A DNA stretch of 64,000 bases from Caldilineaceae bacterium (GTDB lineage Bacteria > Chloroflexota > Anaerolineae > Caldilineales > Caldilineaceae): assembly GCA_026645575.1 (NCBI GenBank), contig JAPKMW010000054.1, forward strand, positions 1-64,000, written 5' to 3'. The notes under the pieces are model-generated. The model did no database searches, was not told where the DNA came from, and saw only the letters and a list, made by a program, of their open reading frames with translations. Position numbers and translations under genes: made by a program. Positions 16,676 through 25,504 of the stretch are shown here, in pieces; the first letter of the stretch is position 1, and each line of letters begins with the position of its first letter.

Positions 16676-18058
16676 TTATTCTCGTCGGCGCGCCTGCACT
16701 TCCGGCGCAAGCGGCCCTTCCACCGTTTGATAGATGGGGGGCCAAACAACCGGGGCGTTCCGACTCGCTTGCCCGGTCGTAGTATATTGGAGATAGAGCA
16801 GTTGCGGTTCAGGCCACTGGTGCCACATATAGTTGGGGACTTTTTCCCCATCCGGTGGGTTGGTCGAGCCATAGGGAAAAGTGTAGCGCCCGGAAGCTAA
16901 CTCAATATTGCTCTGCTCCAAAGCGCGAATGATCTCTTCGGCCATAAGGGAATTTGCTCGTTTTAGCGCATCGGCGACTAACCAAAGGGCGTCGTAGGCT
17001 TCAAAAGCCGGCCCTTCCGGCCAACGATTAAAATGTTGTTGGAAGAGATCAGCAAAGCGTTGGCCCATTGGCGTCACGGTGCTAGGCCAGGGACCGATTT
17101 GGGTGACAACCGTGTAGAGGCCATCCGGCACCTGCTCCCAAAAGGTTATATCGTCCAACGCGCTAGGGGGAGCGACCAGCAAAGTACTGCGCAACGGACC
17201 AATGCCGGCAGCCAACAACTGTTGTTGCAAGAGCAAACTGTCGCCATTGTGCAAGTAAATGACAACGGCATCCGGTAATTTATCAAGGGCGACAATGCGG
17301 GCGATCAGGGGCGAAAAGTCGGTAGTTGGCAGGTCGATGGGAAAGACAACAGGCTTGATACCATAGGCCGGCAACAACGCTTGCGCCAATTGACTGCGCA
17401 TCGTGCCATAGCGCGAATTTTCGACCAGGAGTACCGTCAACAAGTCACCATCCTGATTATAATCACCCACCGCGGCCAACCAGCGACCCATCATCTCAAT
17501 CAACATCGAGCGGCTAGGGGCGATGCGAAAAATTTCCGGGGCCAGATCTGCAGTCACTTCATCTGCATAAGGATCGGCAAAGACCACAGGAATGTCGTAA
17601 CGCATGGCAACTTCCTTGACGGCGAGGGCTACGTCGCTGTGGAAAACACCGACAATGGCGGCAACGCAATCGACGGTTGCCAGTCGTTCGGCAAAGAGGG
17701 CGCCCTGCGCCGGCGCCGCGCCCGAATCATAAACCACCAGGCGCACCGGTTTCCCGTTGATGCCGCCCTGCTCGTTAATCTCAGCCAGAGCCAGGTTCGT
17801 AGCGCCTTGCATGGCAAAACCAACATTCATAAAGGAGCGTTCCGATAAGGGGTAGAGTGCGCCAATGACTACTTCGGTGGCTTCGGCCAGTGGGCCGCGT
17901 AGACAAGCCGTTGGATTTAGGGGGGGAGGGGAAGGCGTATCGACAACAACCGGTTGTTGCACGGCTGTGGGCGCTTGGCGCCAACTGACGGCCAATGCCA
18001 GGGCCATAGTGATAGCAGCAACAGGATACAAGATCAACCGATATGGTGGCGGTTTCAT
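16676..18058 (-). CDS. LivK-type ABC transporter substrate-binding protein
   Basis: A 460-residue type I periplasmic binding protein. The N-terminal hydrophobic segment (residues 9-27) acts as a signal peptide or anchor; then VVIGALYPLSERSFMNVGFA, ALAEINEQGGINGKPVRLVV and AIVGVFHSDVALAVKEVAMR are the standard Peripla_BP_6 motifs. It would bind an amino acid, amide or urea-like ligand. No permease or ATPase genes are nearby, so it may act as a stand-alone receptor or pair with a remote transporter. It converges with dtd across 25 bp holding a tandem TTCGTTGTTATTCTC duplication. Confidence 0.85.
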   Translation of the reverse strand: MKPPPYRLILYPVAAITMALALAVSWRQAPTAVQQPVVVDTPSPPPLNPTACLRGPLAEATEVVIGALYPLSERSFMNVGFAMQGATNLALAEINEQGGINGKPVRLVVYDSGAAPAQGALFAERLATVDCVAAIVGVFHSDVALAVKEVAMRYDIPVVFADPYADEVTADLAPEIFRIAPSRSMLIEMMGRWLAAVGDYNQDGDLLTVLLVENSRYGTMRSQLAQALLPAYGIKPVVFPIDLPTTDFSPLIARIVALDKLPDAVVIYLHNGDSLLLQQQLLAAGIGPLRSTLLVAPPSALDDITFWEQVPDGLYTVVTQIGPWPSTVTPMGQRFADLFQQHFNRWPEGPAFEAYDALWLVADALKRANSLMAEEIIRALEQSNIELASGRYTFPYGSTNPPDGEKVPNYMWHQWPEPQLLYLQYTTTGQASRNAPVVWPPIYQTVEGPLAPEVQARRRE

Positions 18059-18413
18059 AATACTTATCCAATAAACTTTGCCGCAACGTTCGTTGCGTTC
18101 TGTTGTCCCGCAACATGCATTGCGTTCTACTGAAGATGTTGCGAAAATTTGGCTCCTTCGGAGGTTTCCGTATAAAATTCAGGGGCGACTTTTCTAATGC
18201 TGTTGATTGCGAGTCTGCACAACTCCTATTACAGTTGTCCTCTTACAGTTGGATCCTGTTACGGGTAGATAAGTATAACAAGAGTCATAAAGGCGTAGGG
18301 TAGTGGTCTGAATCCTCCTGAGTATATCACCATTCGGGGGTTGGGTCAAACTCTCTATATCTTGTAGGTCGATTAATCAAATAAACAATATATACGAAGG
18401 AGCGACAAAAACT
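18059..18413. other. Intergenic region between divergent binding-protein genes
   Basis: No gene seen in 355 bp. Near 18075-18125 two related words, CGCAACGTTCGTTGCGTTCT and CGCAACATGCATTGCGTTCT, each form a small palindrome and together a tandem duplication. Promoters for both flanking genes must lie here. AAGGAG at about 18398 serves as the ribosome binding site for the plus-strand gene. Confidence 0.45.
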
Positions 18414-19421
18414 ATGAAACAACAATCTCGATTGATGCGCTGGCTTTTGCTGGTGGTGTTAGCAGGGGCGCTGGCGAGTGGCTGTGCAGCGCCAGTGGCG
18501 GCCCCCGGCGCCACCACCGGGGAGAGCAATGCCGAGAGCAATACAGCGGATGGTGAGAAGACCACAATTCAATTGGCAGTGAACCCCTGGTCAGCTTCAG
18601 AACTCAATGTCGCCGTGGCACAAATTCTGCTGGAAGAGCAGTTGGGCTACCCAGTGGAAACGGTGGAAATTGCCGAACAAGCGCAGTGGGCGGCCCTGGC
18701 CGCCGGTGATCTCCACGCCAGCCTGGAAGTGTGGCCGTCGGGTCATGGCGCCAATGTGGCCGAGTACATTGAAAAGCAAAAAGTGGTCGAAGATGGCGGC
18801 CCGCTGGGCGTCGTCGGGCGTATTGGCTGGTATCTGCCCACTTACATGGTGACGGAACACCCGGATCTGGCGACTGGTGAAGGACTTGCCAATCCAGAGA
18901 ATGCCGCCCTCTTTGCCACCGCCGAAACCGGCGACAAGGGACAACTGCTCTTTGGCGATCCCAGTTGGGTCACTTACGAAGCCGATATTATTGAGAATCT
19001 CGGTCTCAATTTCCAGATTGTCCAGGCCGGCTCGGAAGAAGCGATCCTCTCTTCGCTCGATGCCGCCTATAGCCGCCAGGATCCGGTTCTCTTCTACTTC
19101 TGGACGCCCCACTCCATCCATGCCAAATATGAGTTAACTCGTGTCGCCCTGCCGGAGTATAGCGAAGAGTGCTACGCCAAAGCCGAGAGCGGCGGCGTCG
19201 ATTGCGACTACCCGTCCGACAATCTCTTCAAAATCTTCTGGCCTGGCCTTAAGGATGCCGCCCCCGATGCCTACACGCTGCTGAAGAATATGAGCTATAC
19301 CACCGAAGATCAGATCAGCATGATCGCTGCTGTCGAGTTGGAAGGCCAATCGGTGGAAGCAGCGGCGCGCGCTTGGTTGGATGCCAATCAGGCGACGTGG
19401 CAGGCTTGGTTGCCGAAGTAA
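18414..19421 (+). CDS. Glycine betaine/proline-type substrate-binding lipoprotein (OpuAC domain)
   Basis: A 335-residue lipoprotein. The signal peptide ends in the lipobox LASGC (Cys about residue 24), followed by a Thr/Asn/Ser-rich linker. The OpuAC domain starts at TTIQLAVNPWSASELNVAVA and contains ASLEVWPSGHGANV and FYFWTPHSIHAKYEL, whose Trp/Tyr residues are expected to form the aromatic cage for quaternary amines. No permease or ATPase follows. The tandem-OpuAC protein at the right end of the window is a relative. Confidence 0.85.
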   Translation: MKQQSRLMRWLLLVVLAGALASGCAAPVAAPGATTGESNAESNTADGEKTTIQLAVNPWSASELNVAVAQILLEEQLGYPVETVEIAEQAQWAALAAGDLHASLEVWPSGHGANVAEYIEKQKVVEDGGPLGVVGRIGWYLPTYMVTEHPDLATGEGLANPENAALFATAETGDKGQLLFGDPSWVTYEADIIENLGLNFQIVQAGSEEAILSSLDAAYSRQDPVLFYFWTPHSIHAKYELTRVALPEYSEECYAKAESGGVDCDYPSDNLFKIFWPGLKDAAPDAYTLLKNMSYTTEDQISMIAAVELEGQSVEAAARAWLDANQATWQAWLPK

Positions 19422-19427
19422 GGATGA

Positions 19428-19490
19428 CAAGATGAGCGGGTGACACGGTGACTTCGACAGGCTCAGTCACCGTGTCACCCGCTCATCTTG
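19428..19490. repeat. 25-bp-arm palindrome with TTCGACAGGCTCA loop
   Basis: Arms 19428-19452 and 19466-19490 are fully complementary, built from the word GGGTGACACGGTGAC. It follows the stop codon of the OpuAC lipoprotein by a few bases and probably stops transcription. The loop CTTCGACAGGCTCA recurs almost unchanged in the palindrome at 54098-54158. Confidence 0.8.
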
Positions 19491-19541
19491 GCATGGTCGA
19501 TTGTCATTCATGATTATACCATTCTAGATTGGGAGCAACGT

Positions 19542-20273
19542 GTGCAATTAGCAGGAAAGACAGCCCTGGTGACAGGGGGGGGAACAGGGATTGGGCGAGC
19601 GGTGGCGGTGGCCTTTGCCAATGCCGGAGCCAAGGTAGTGGTGACGGGACGACGGGAAGATAAGCTGCGGGAAACCTGTGCGCTGGCGACGGGGCCACAC
19701 CCGATCCAGTTCTATGTGGCCGATGTGGGCAACCGGGAACAGGCGGACGCGTTGGTAGCGTGGACAAACCAGACGCTGGGGCAGATTGATATTCTGGTCA
19801 ACAATGCCGGCGTCAATGTAGTCGAGCGCCGTATGGAGGTGCTAAAGCCGGAAGCGTGGGACTACATGATGAATGTTAATGCTACCGGTGTCTTTAATAC
19901 GATTCACGGCGTCCTGCCGCAAATGCGGGATCGGCGCGATGGCGTCTTGATCACCATTTCGTCACTGGCCGGGGTGCGCGCCAGCACGTTGGCTGGGGCC
20001 GCCTATAGCGCCGGCAAACATGCGGTGACGGCGTTGACCCAGGTGATCAGTCTCGAAGAAAAGGATAACGGCATTCGCGCCACGGTCATCGCCCCCGGCG
20101 AGGTCAACACCCCCCTACTCGATGACCGCCCCGTGAAGGTGAGCGAAGAACATAAGGCGCAGATCCTCCAACCGGAAGATGTGGCCGCCGCCGCCCTCTT
20201 TGTGGCGGCGCTGCCCCCGCGTGCCCATGTGCCGGAGCTAATCATCAAACCGGTGACGCAGGTATTTGTGTAA
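19542..20273 (+). CDS. Short-chain dehydrogenase/reductase
   Basis: A 243-residue Rossmann oxidoreductase. Seen: the cofactor loop TGGGTGIGRA, NNAG in LVNNAGVNVV, the catalytic Ser in ITISSLAGV and YxxxK in YSAGKHAV; the Arg residues after strand 2 (VTGRRED) suggest NADPH. The start is GTG 19542 with GGGAG 6 bp upstream. The 3' end IIKPVTQVFV resembles clavaldehyde/serine dehydrogenase-like SDRs. Substrate unknown. Confidence 0.88.
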   Translation: MQLAGKTALVTGGGTGIGRAVAVAFANAGAKVVVTGRREDKLRETCALATGPHPIQFYVADVGNREQADALVAWTNQTLGQIDILVNNAGVNVVERRMEVLKPEAWDYMMNVNATGVFNTIHGVLPQMRDRRDGVLITISSLAGVRASTLAGAAYSAGKHAVTALTQVISLEEKDNGIRATVIAPGEVNTPLLDDRPVKVSEEHKAQILQPEDVAAAALFVAALPPRAHVPELIIKPVTQVFV

Positions 20274-20280
20274 ATGCACT

Positions 20281-20371
20281 CGTCCCGTAGGGACGCTTGC
20301 GTTTAGGGAAAAGGCAATCGCCCGATCATTTCGCTATCCTATCGCTAAACTCAGGCGTTCCTATGGGACGA
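20281..20371. repeat. GTCCCGTAGGGAC-type inverted repeat
   Basis: TCGTCCCGTAGGGACGC and a near complement GCGTTCCTATGGGACGA flank AT-rich sequence holding TTTAGGG/CTCTAAAC-like words. The same word family forms the repeats at 35230-35304 and 43417-43484. It lies between the SDR stop and the T-box promoter. Confidence 0.7.
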
Positions 20372-20415
20372 GTCATCTACGCTATAAAATATGCAAAACT
20401 GCCTTCCGTTGCCTC

Positions 20416-20444
20416 TTGACATTCTGCCCCTGAAGCTGTATACT
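20416..20444 (+). promoter_or_regulatory. Sigma-70-type promoter of the T-box/valS unit
   Basis: TTGACA at 20416-20421 and TATACT at 20439-20444 with a 17-bp spacer; predicted start near 20451, about 20 bp before the T-box structure. Confidence 0.8.
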
Positions 20445-20469
20445 ATACGCAACAAAAATCGTTTTTTAT

Positions 20470-20739
20470 AACAACAATGCACCGGAGGAGTACCCGCCAA
20501 GCCGTTGCCAGAGAGACAGGATCAGCGACTGGGAGTCCTGTTCAATGAGCCGTGGGGAAGGTCGCCGGGAAGGTTGGCGAAATCAAGATAATCCTACATT
20601 ATCCAGTTTGGTCCGGGTGCGCCCGTTATTGCGTCAGAGAGATAGGTTGTGTCGTTCCCGTTTGGTGGGCGACTGGCCTATAAGCAAGGTGGCACCGCGG
20701 AGAGTCGCTTCGTCCTTGAGAGGATGAGCGGCTTTTTTT
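20470..20739 (+). promoter_or_regulatory. T-box riboswitch upstream of valS
   Basis: The canonical T-box sequence AAGGTGGCACCGCGG is at 20686-20700. It is followed by a terminator hairpin (20703-20715 with 20722-20733) and seven T residues. Stem I can be closed by CGCCAA (20495-20500) with TTGGCG (20574-20579) and carries the AGAGAG and distal hairpin ACAGGA/TCCTGT features. A GTC triplet at 20561-20563 is a possible valine specifier codon (inference). Uncharged tRNA-Val would pair with the specifier and with the T-box bulge (TGGC), favouring the antiterminator and valS expression. Confidence 0.9.
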
Positions 20740-20767
20740 GTTTTCAGAAGAGATTAGGAGTAGGAAG

Positions 20768-20935
20768 TACGCAGTTGGCCTGTCATTTCGCACCCCCTGG
20801 GCACCCGTAGCGAGAAATCTGCATCAGATTCCTCCCTCCGGTCGGAATGACAACTGCGTAACGCCTGAGATAAAGAGATTGAGAGATTCGCAAAGGTAAT
20901 CTCCCAATCTCTTAATCTCCCAATCTCCTCAAGCG
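20768..20935. repeat. Two palindromic repeats between the T-box and valS
   Basis: The first element has arms TACGCAGTTG (20768-20777) and CAACTGCGTA (20851-20860), with an inner GTCATTTCG/CGGAATGAC pairing. The second, about 20870-20935, is of the GAGATTN/AATCTCCC type. Together they lengthen the leader between the riboswitch terminator and the valS start to about 220 nt. Confidence 0.65.
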
Positions 20936-20961
20936 ACAGCAGCAGAGAGGGTAGAGTTGAT

Positions 20962-23679
20962 ATGACCGAAATTACCATGCCCAAAGCGTATGACCATACG
21001 CAGGTGGAGGAAGAGCTTTATCGCTGGTGGGAAGAACAGGGCTTTTTCCGACCAGAGCAGCAGATGGGGATTGGCCTGGCTGATCCGGCACAGGAGTCGT
21101 TTGTCATTTCCATGCCGCCGCCCAATGTCACCGGGGCGCTGCACCTGGGCCATGCCATTACCAGCAGCGTTGAGGATATGCTGATCCGCTACTACCGGAT
21201 GCGCGGCCGTCCGACGCTCTGGGTGCCGGGGACCGATCATGCCGGCATCGCCACCCAAAATGTGGTGGAGCGCATGTTGGACAAACAGGGCATCACCCGG
21301 CATGACCTGGGTCGCGAACGGTTTGTCGAAGAGGTGTGGGGTTGGAAGGCGGAGTATCACAGCCGCATCACCGCCCAGCAGAAGCGCATGGGCATCTCCT
21401 GCGACTGGGGGCGCGAACGCTTTACCCTGGACGAAGGGTTGAGCGCGGCGGTGCTGGAAGCCTTTATCAACTTGTATAAAGAGGGGTTGATCTATCGCGG
21501 CAAACGGCTGGTGAACTGGTGTCCTCGCTGCCAGAGCGCGATCAGCGATCTGGAAGTGGAGTATGAAGAGGAGCAGGGTACGCTCTACACCTTCCGCTAC
21601 CCCTTACAAGAAGGCGGCTATTTGGAGGTGAGCACCACACGCCCGGAGACCATTTTGGGTGATACCGCCGTGGCCGTACATCCTGAGGATGAGCGCTACC
21701 GGCATCTGGTGGGCAAGACGGCGTTGGTGCCGGCGCTCAATCGGGCCATTCCAGTGATTGCCGACGCTTATGTCGATCCGCAATTTGGCACCGGTGCGCT
21801 CAAAGTGACGCCTGGCCATGATCCGAACGACTATGAAATCGGGCTGCGTCACAATCTGCCCATGATTAATATCATGAACCAGGACGCTACCCTCAACGCC
21901 GAGGCTGGGCCGTATGCCGGCTTGGATCGCTTTGCGGCGCGCAAAAAACTCTGGGCTGATATGAAGGAGCAGGGGTTGGTGGTGCGCGAGGAACAGCGCG
22001 CCCATCAGGTGGGTCACTGCCAGCGTTGTCACACCATTGTCGAGCCGCTACTCAGTGAACAGTGGTGGGTGAAGATGCAGCCACTGGCCGAGCCGGCTAT
22101 TGCCGCCGTGCGCAACGGCGACATCAAGATTGTGCCAGAGCGCTTTGAAAAGGTCTACTACCACTGGATGGAGAACATCCGCGACTGGTGTATCAGCCGG
22201 CAACTCTGGTGGGGCCATCGCATCCCCATCTGGTACGGGCCGGATGGGCAGACCTTTGCTGCGCTCAGTGAAAGTGACGCGCACGCCCAAGCCGCCGCCC
22301 ATTACGGCAAAGCCGTGACCTTAGAGCAAGACCCCGACGTGCTGGACACTTGGTTCAGCAGCGGGCTCTGGCCCTTTAGCACGTTGGGTTGGCCGGCACA
22401 AACCGAGGATCTGGCGCGCTTCTACCCGACCACCGTGTTGGAGACGGGGTATGACATCCTCTTCTTCTGGGTGGCGCGCATGATTATGATGGGGTTGAAA
22501 TTTACTGGTGACGTGCCCTTCCGTTATGTTTATTTACACGGGCTGGTGCGCGATGAACAGGGGCGCAAGATGAGCAAGAGCCTGGGCAACGCCCTCGACC
22601 CGCTCGACCTGATTGCCCAATACGGCAGCGACGCCCTGCGCTTCACCCTGCTCACCGGCAGCACACCGGGCAGCGACATGAAGTTGAGCGTGACGCGCAT
22701 TGAATCCAATCGCAACTTTGCCAATAAGATCTGGAACGCGGCCCGCTTTGTGATTATGAACCTGGCTGATCATCCGCTGCCACTGGCGAAGGATAACACG
22801 GCCTATAACATGTGCTATCAACTGCCGGCGCCCGACCAACTGGGACTAGCCGACCGCTGGATCTTGAGCCGGTTGCAAGCGGTGCAAAGTGAAGCAAGCC
22901 GCTTGATCGAGGGCTGGCAGTTGGGCGAAGCCGGTCGCCAACTGTATGAGTTCCTCTGGAATGAGTATTGCGACTGGTACATCGAAGCGGCCAAGGTGCG
23001 CCTCTACGACGGCACACCAGAGGAAGCGCAAGCCACCCGCCAGGTGTTGGCTTATGTGCTAGAGCAAAGTCTGCGCCTGCTGCATCCCTACATGCCCTTT
23101 GTCACTGAGACGATCTGGCAGAATTTGCCCGATTTGGGGGGTAATAATCGGGCCTTGATCGCCATGCAATGGCCGCAGGGTAATGAACTGGCCGACACCC
23201 CAGCCGATGACGCCTTTGGCCGCGTGCAGGAAATTGTGCGTGGAATTCGCAATGCCCGCTCTGAATATGAAGTGGAACCCGGTCGCCGCATCGCCACCCA
23301 GATCAGCGCTGGTGACTATGCGCCTATGCTGCAAGCCAATCGTGCGTTGTTGGTGACGCTGGCGCGGCTTGACGGCAATGCATTGGAAATCGCCCACGAG
23401 TGGCCTGCCCCCGACAAGGCCGTGACCCTGGCCGTCGGTGGCGTGACGGTCTATTTGCCGCTGGCCGGTTTGGTCGATCTGGCGGCGGAACGAGGTCGCT
23501 TACAAAAGGAGATTGAAGGGCTTGAAGGACAGTTGCGCAAGATCGACGGCTTGCTCAACAACCCCGGCTTTGTCAACAAGGCGGCAGCCAATGTGGTGGA
23601 GCGCGAACGGACCCGCCAGCGGGAACTGCAAGAAAAGCATACCCAATTGACGCAGCGGTTGGCGGCGTTGGCAGGTTGA
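20962..23679 (+). CDS. valS: Valyl-tRNA synthetase
   Basis: A 905-residue class I aminoacyl-tRNA synthetase that charges tRNA-Val. The HIGH motif is in PPPNVTGALHLGHAI, the KMSKS motif in DEQGRKMSKSLGNALDPLD, and the connecting editing domain contains TTRPETILGDTAVAVHPED. The C-terminus has the coiled-coil arm (ERGRLQKEIEGLEGQLRKID). Length is normal. It is controlled by the T-box upstream and ends at a 17-bp hairpin. Confidence 0.98.
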   Translation: MTEITMPKAYDHTQVEEELYRWWEEQGFFRPEQQMGIGLADPAQESFVISMPPPNVTGALHLGHAITSSVEDMLIRYYRMRGRPTLWVPGTDHAGIATQNVVERMLDKQGITRHDLGRERFVEEVWGWKAEYHSRITAQQKRMGISCDWGRERFTLDEGLSAAVLEAFINLYKEGLIYRGKRLVNWCPRCQSAISDLEVEYEEEQGTLYTFRYPLQEGGYLEVSTTRPETILGDTAVAVHPEDERYRHLVGKTALVPALNRAIPVIADAYVDPQFGTGALKVTPGHDPNDYEIGLRHNLPMINIMNQDATLNAEAGPYAGLDRFAARKKLWADMKEQGLVVREEQRAHQVGHCQRCHTIVEPLLSEQWWVKMQPLAEPAIAAVRNGDIKIVPERFEKVYYHWMENIRDWCISRQLWWGHRIPIWYGPDGQTFAALSESDAHAQAAAHYGKAVTLEQDPDVLDTWFSSGLWPFSTLGWPAQTEDLARFYPTTVLETGYDILFFWVARMIMMGLKFTGDVPFRYVYLHGLVRDEQGRKMSKSLGNALDPLDLIAQYGSDALRFTLLTGSTPGSDMKLSVTRIESNRNFANKIWNAARFVIMNLADHPLPLAKDNTAYNMCYQLPAPDQLGLADRWILSRLQAVQSEASRLIEGWQLGEAGRQLYEFLWNEYCDWYIEAAKVRLYDGTPEEAQATRQVLAYVLEQSLRLLHPYMPFVTETIWQNLPDLGGNNRALIAMQWPQGNELADTPADDAFGRVQEIVRGIRNARSEYEVEPGRRIATQISAGDYAPMLQANRALLVTLARLDGNALEIAHEWPAPDKAVTLAVGGVTVYLPLAGLVDLAAERGRLQKEIEGLEGQLRKIDGLLNNPGFVNKAAANVVERERTRQRELQEKHTQLTQRLAALAG

Positions 23680-23686
23680 TTTACAA

Positions 23687-23725
23687 GCTCACTCGTAGCC
23701 AGTCTGTGACTGGCTACGAGTGAGC
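23687..23725. repeat. 17-bp-arm hairpin after valS
   Basis: GCTCACTCGTAGCCAGT (23687-23703) pairs perfectly with 23709-23725 across a 5-nt loop. It is a compact terminator-like structure without a U tract, between valS and the next gene, which starts 22 bp later. Confidence 0.8.
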
Positions 23726-23746
23726 AATTCGTAGCAAAGGTGGATT

Positions 23747-24283
23747 ATGGGCTTAGCGGTTGAGCTACACATCGATCCGATCAACACAGCGCCGATTGTG
23801 GCGTTGACTGAACAAATTTATGCCCAATGTGGAGGACAGCACTTAACCGGCATGGGCGCCCATCCGCATATCAGTTTGACCCTGTTTGCCCAACTCGACC
23901 CTGCGTCGATCGACGGTCTGTTGGCTGAGTTTGCCGCAACGACACCGCCTTTGTCGGTCACGTTCGCATCCGTTGGCGTCTTTCCAACGGCACAAGGGGT
24001 AGTCTACTTGGCGCCTGTGGTGACGCCCCAACTGCTGGCGATTCATGCCCGCTTTCATGCGCTGCTCACGCATCTGGCAACACCCAGCAACACTTATTAT
24101 CTACCCGGCAACTGGATGCCCCACTGCACGGTTGGTTTTGAACTGCCGGCGGACAAAATCGGGCAGGCCGTGACACTCTGTCAAGGAGCTGATGTTTTTC
24201 GTACCGTCACCTTGACCACGTTGCGGTTGATCGAATTCCGGCCGGTGCGCCCCATCTACACCTATCAGTTACAGGGAGCATAG
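23747..24283 (+). CDS. 2H phosphoesterase (2'-5' RNA ligase family)
   Basis: A 178-residue protein with the two HxS/T motifs of the 2H superfamily: PHISLTLF near residue 43 and PHCTVGFEL near residue 126. These residues catalyse cyclic phosphate or 2'-5' linkage chemistry on RNA or small nucleotides. It is followed 3 bp later by the DUF6941 gene and then by an SpoU methylase, suggesting an RNA-related cluster. Exact substrate unknown. Confidence 0.82.
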   Translation: MGLAVELHIDPINTAPIVALTEQIYAQCGGQHLTGMGAHPHISLTLFAQLDPASIDGLLAEFAATTPPLSVTFASVGVFPTAQGVVYLAPVVTPQLLAIHARFHALLTHLATPSNTYYLPGNWMPHCTVGFELPADKIGQAVTLCQGADVFRTVTLTTLRLIEFRPVRPIYTYQLQGA

Positions 24284-24286
24284 TCT

Positions 24287-24697
24287 GTGCAACTAGAAAT
24301 CCTCACCTTTTGCGATGCCGCTGCCGAATATGGCGGGCGGTTGAATATCCTCGGTGCAACCGACACGGTAATCGCTGCCGATCTGCCGCTCAAATTTCCC
24401 CATTGTGCGATTGTGGTGCGCCTGCGGGCTGCGCGCATTGAGGAAGGCGATCACACCGTGCGCTTGATGATCATTGACGCCGACGGGACACCCATTCTAA
24501 ATCTCGACGGCAAGATGGCGATCCGCTTTGGGGCTGGCATGAACGGCGTGGTCAATTTGATCATTAACGCCCAGCAGCTTGAATTTCGCGAGGCCGGTGA
24601 ATACGCCATTGAAGTCGCCGTCGATGGCATCCAACTAGGTTCCTGCCCCTTTTATGTCCGTCGCCGCGACTTGTTGGAAGGGCGGGCCAGTGGGTAG
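24287..24697 (+). CDS. Conserved hypothetical protein, DUF6941-like
   Basis: A 136-residue protein starting at GTG 24287 with GGGAG just upstream. The pattern MQLEILTFCDAAAEYGGRLN then ILGATDTVIAADLPLKFP and a beta-rich C-terminus with EYAIEVAVDG fits the DUF6941 family (a small beta-sandwich; the first strands read as 'data/role' A-C-D-x-A). No catalytic motif. It is translationally close to the 2H phosphoesterase gene. Confidence 0.6.
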   Translation: MQLEILTFCDAAAEYGGRLNILGATDTVIAADLPLKFPHCAIVVRLRAARIEEGDHTVRLMIIDADGTPILNLDGKMAIRFGAGMNGVVNLIINAQQLEFREAGEYAIEVAVDGIQLGSCPFYVRRRDLLEGRASG

Positions 24698-24750
24698 TAA
24701 AAACTTTAGTCTTTGTCCCCGCCAAAAAGAAAAACTAAAGTCTTTACTAC
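24694..24750. repeat. Hairpin between DUF6941-like gene and the RNA methylase
   Basis: GTAGTAAA...CTTTAGT pairs with ACTAAAG...TTTACTAC with one small internal loop (AA/TC). The left arm overlaps the stop codon of the upstream gene (TAG within GGGTAGTAA). Confidence 0.7.
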
Positions 24751-24766
24751 GAGCTAGGCGCGCCTT

Positions 24767-25408
24767 ATGACCAGCTACCAAATTCGCCAATGCACCAATG
24801 AAAGCTGTCGTCTCCGCTTTCCCATGCCGCCGGATGCCGCGCCGGGAGAACGTTGTCCGTTCTGTCGGGGCAAGACGGTGGTGGTGGCGGAGAGCAACGC
24901 GCCCAGTGAGCCAACTCCATCCGCGAATCCAGTAGCCCGTTTGCCCATTGAGGCGTTGCTGGACAATGTGCGCAGCCTCTTTAACGTCGGCTCGATCTTT
25001 CGCAGCGCCGATGGGGCCGGGTTCCGCCGGTTGCACCTTTGTGGCATTACCCCAACGCCGGAGAATCCCAAGTTGGCCAAAACGGCATTGGGCGCCGAAC
25101 AGGCGGTCGATTGGCAACGCTATCGCAATGGGGTGGATGCGGTCGAACAGTTACGCGAGCAGGGCTTTACGCTTTGGGCACTGGAAGAGCATCCACAAGC
25201 TGAATCGCTGATGACGGTTACATTACCGCAACAACCGCTGGTGCTGGTGGTCGGCAATGAGGTGACCGGCGTCGATCCAGGGATTTTGGGGCGCTGTGAT
25301 AAAATCGTTGCCATTCCTATGCACGGGGTGAAACGGTCGCTCAATGTGGCGACAGCTTTTGGCGTGGCGGCGGTGATTCTGTCCAACCGATGGCATGAGA
25401 CACTATAG
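24767..25408 (+). CDS. SpoU/TrmH-family RNA methyltransferase with N-terminal zinc ribbon
   Basis: A 213-residue SPOUT methyltransferase. The N-terminal 35 residues have two Cys pairs (CTNESCRLRF and ERCPFC) forming a zinc ribbon. The SPOUT core shows NVRSLFNVGSIFRSADGAGF (motif 1), LVVGNEVTGVDPGIL (motif 2) and IPMHGVKRSLNVATAFGVAA (motif 3), which together make the knotted AdoMet site. It likely 2'-O-methylates tRNA or rRNA; the zinc ribbon fusion is less usual. Confidence 0.88.
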   Translation: MTSYQIRQCTNESCRLRFPMPPDAAPGERCPFCRGKTVVVAESNAPSEPTPSANPVARLPIEALLDNVRSLFNVGSIFRSADGAGFRRLHLCGITPTPENPKLAKTALGAEQAVDWQRYRNGVDAVEQLREQGFTLWALEEHPQAESLMTVTLPQQPLVLVVGNEVTGVDPGILGRCDKIVAIPMHGVKRSLNVATAFGVAAVILSNRWHETL

Positions 25409-25504
25409 CTGATTTAGGCGGCAGCGGATGGTCCTTGCATGTCAAGAGTTTAGCGATGGTTCAGAAAGTTGTAAAGGTTATCAGATACTATCTCAGGAGA
25501 ACTT

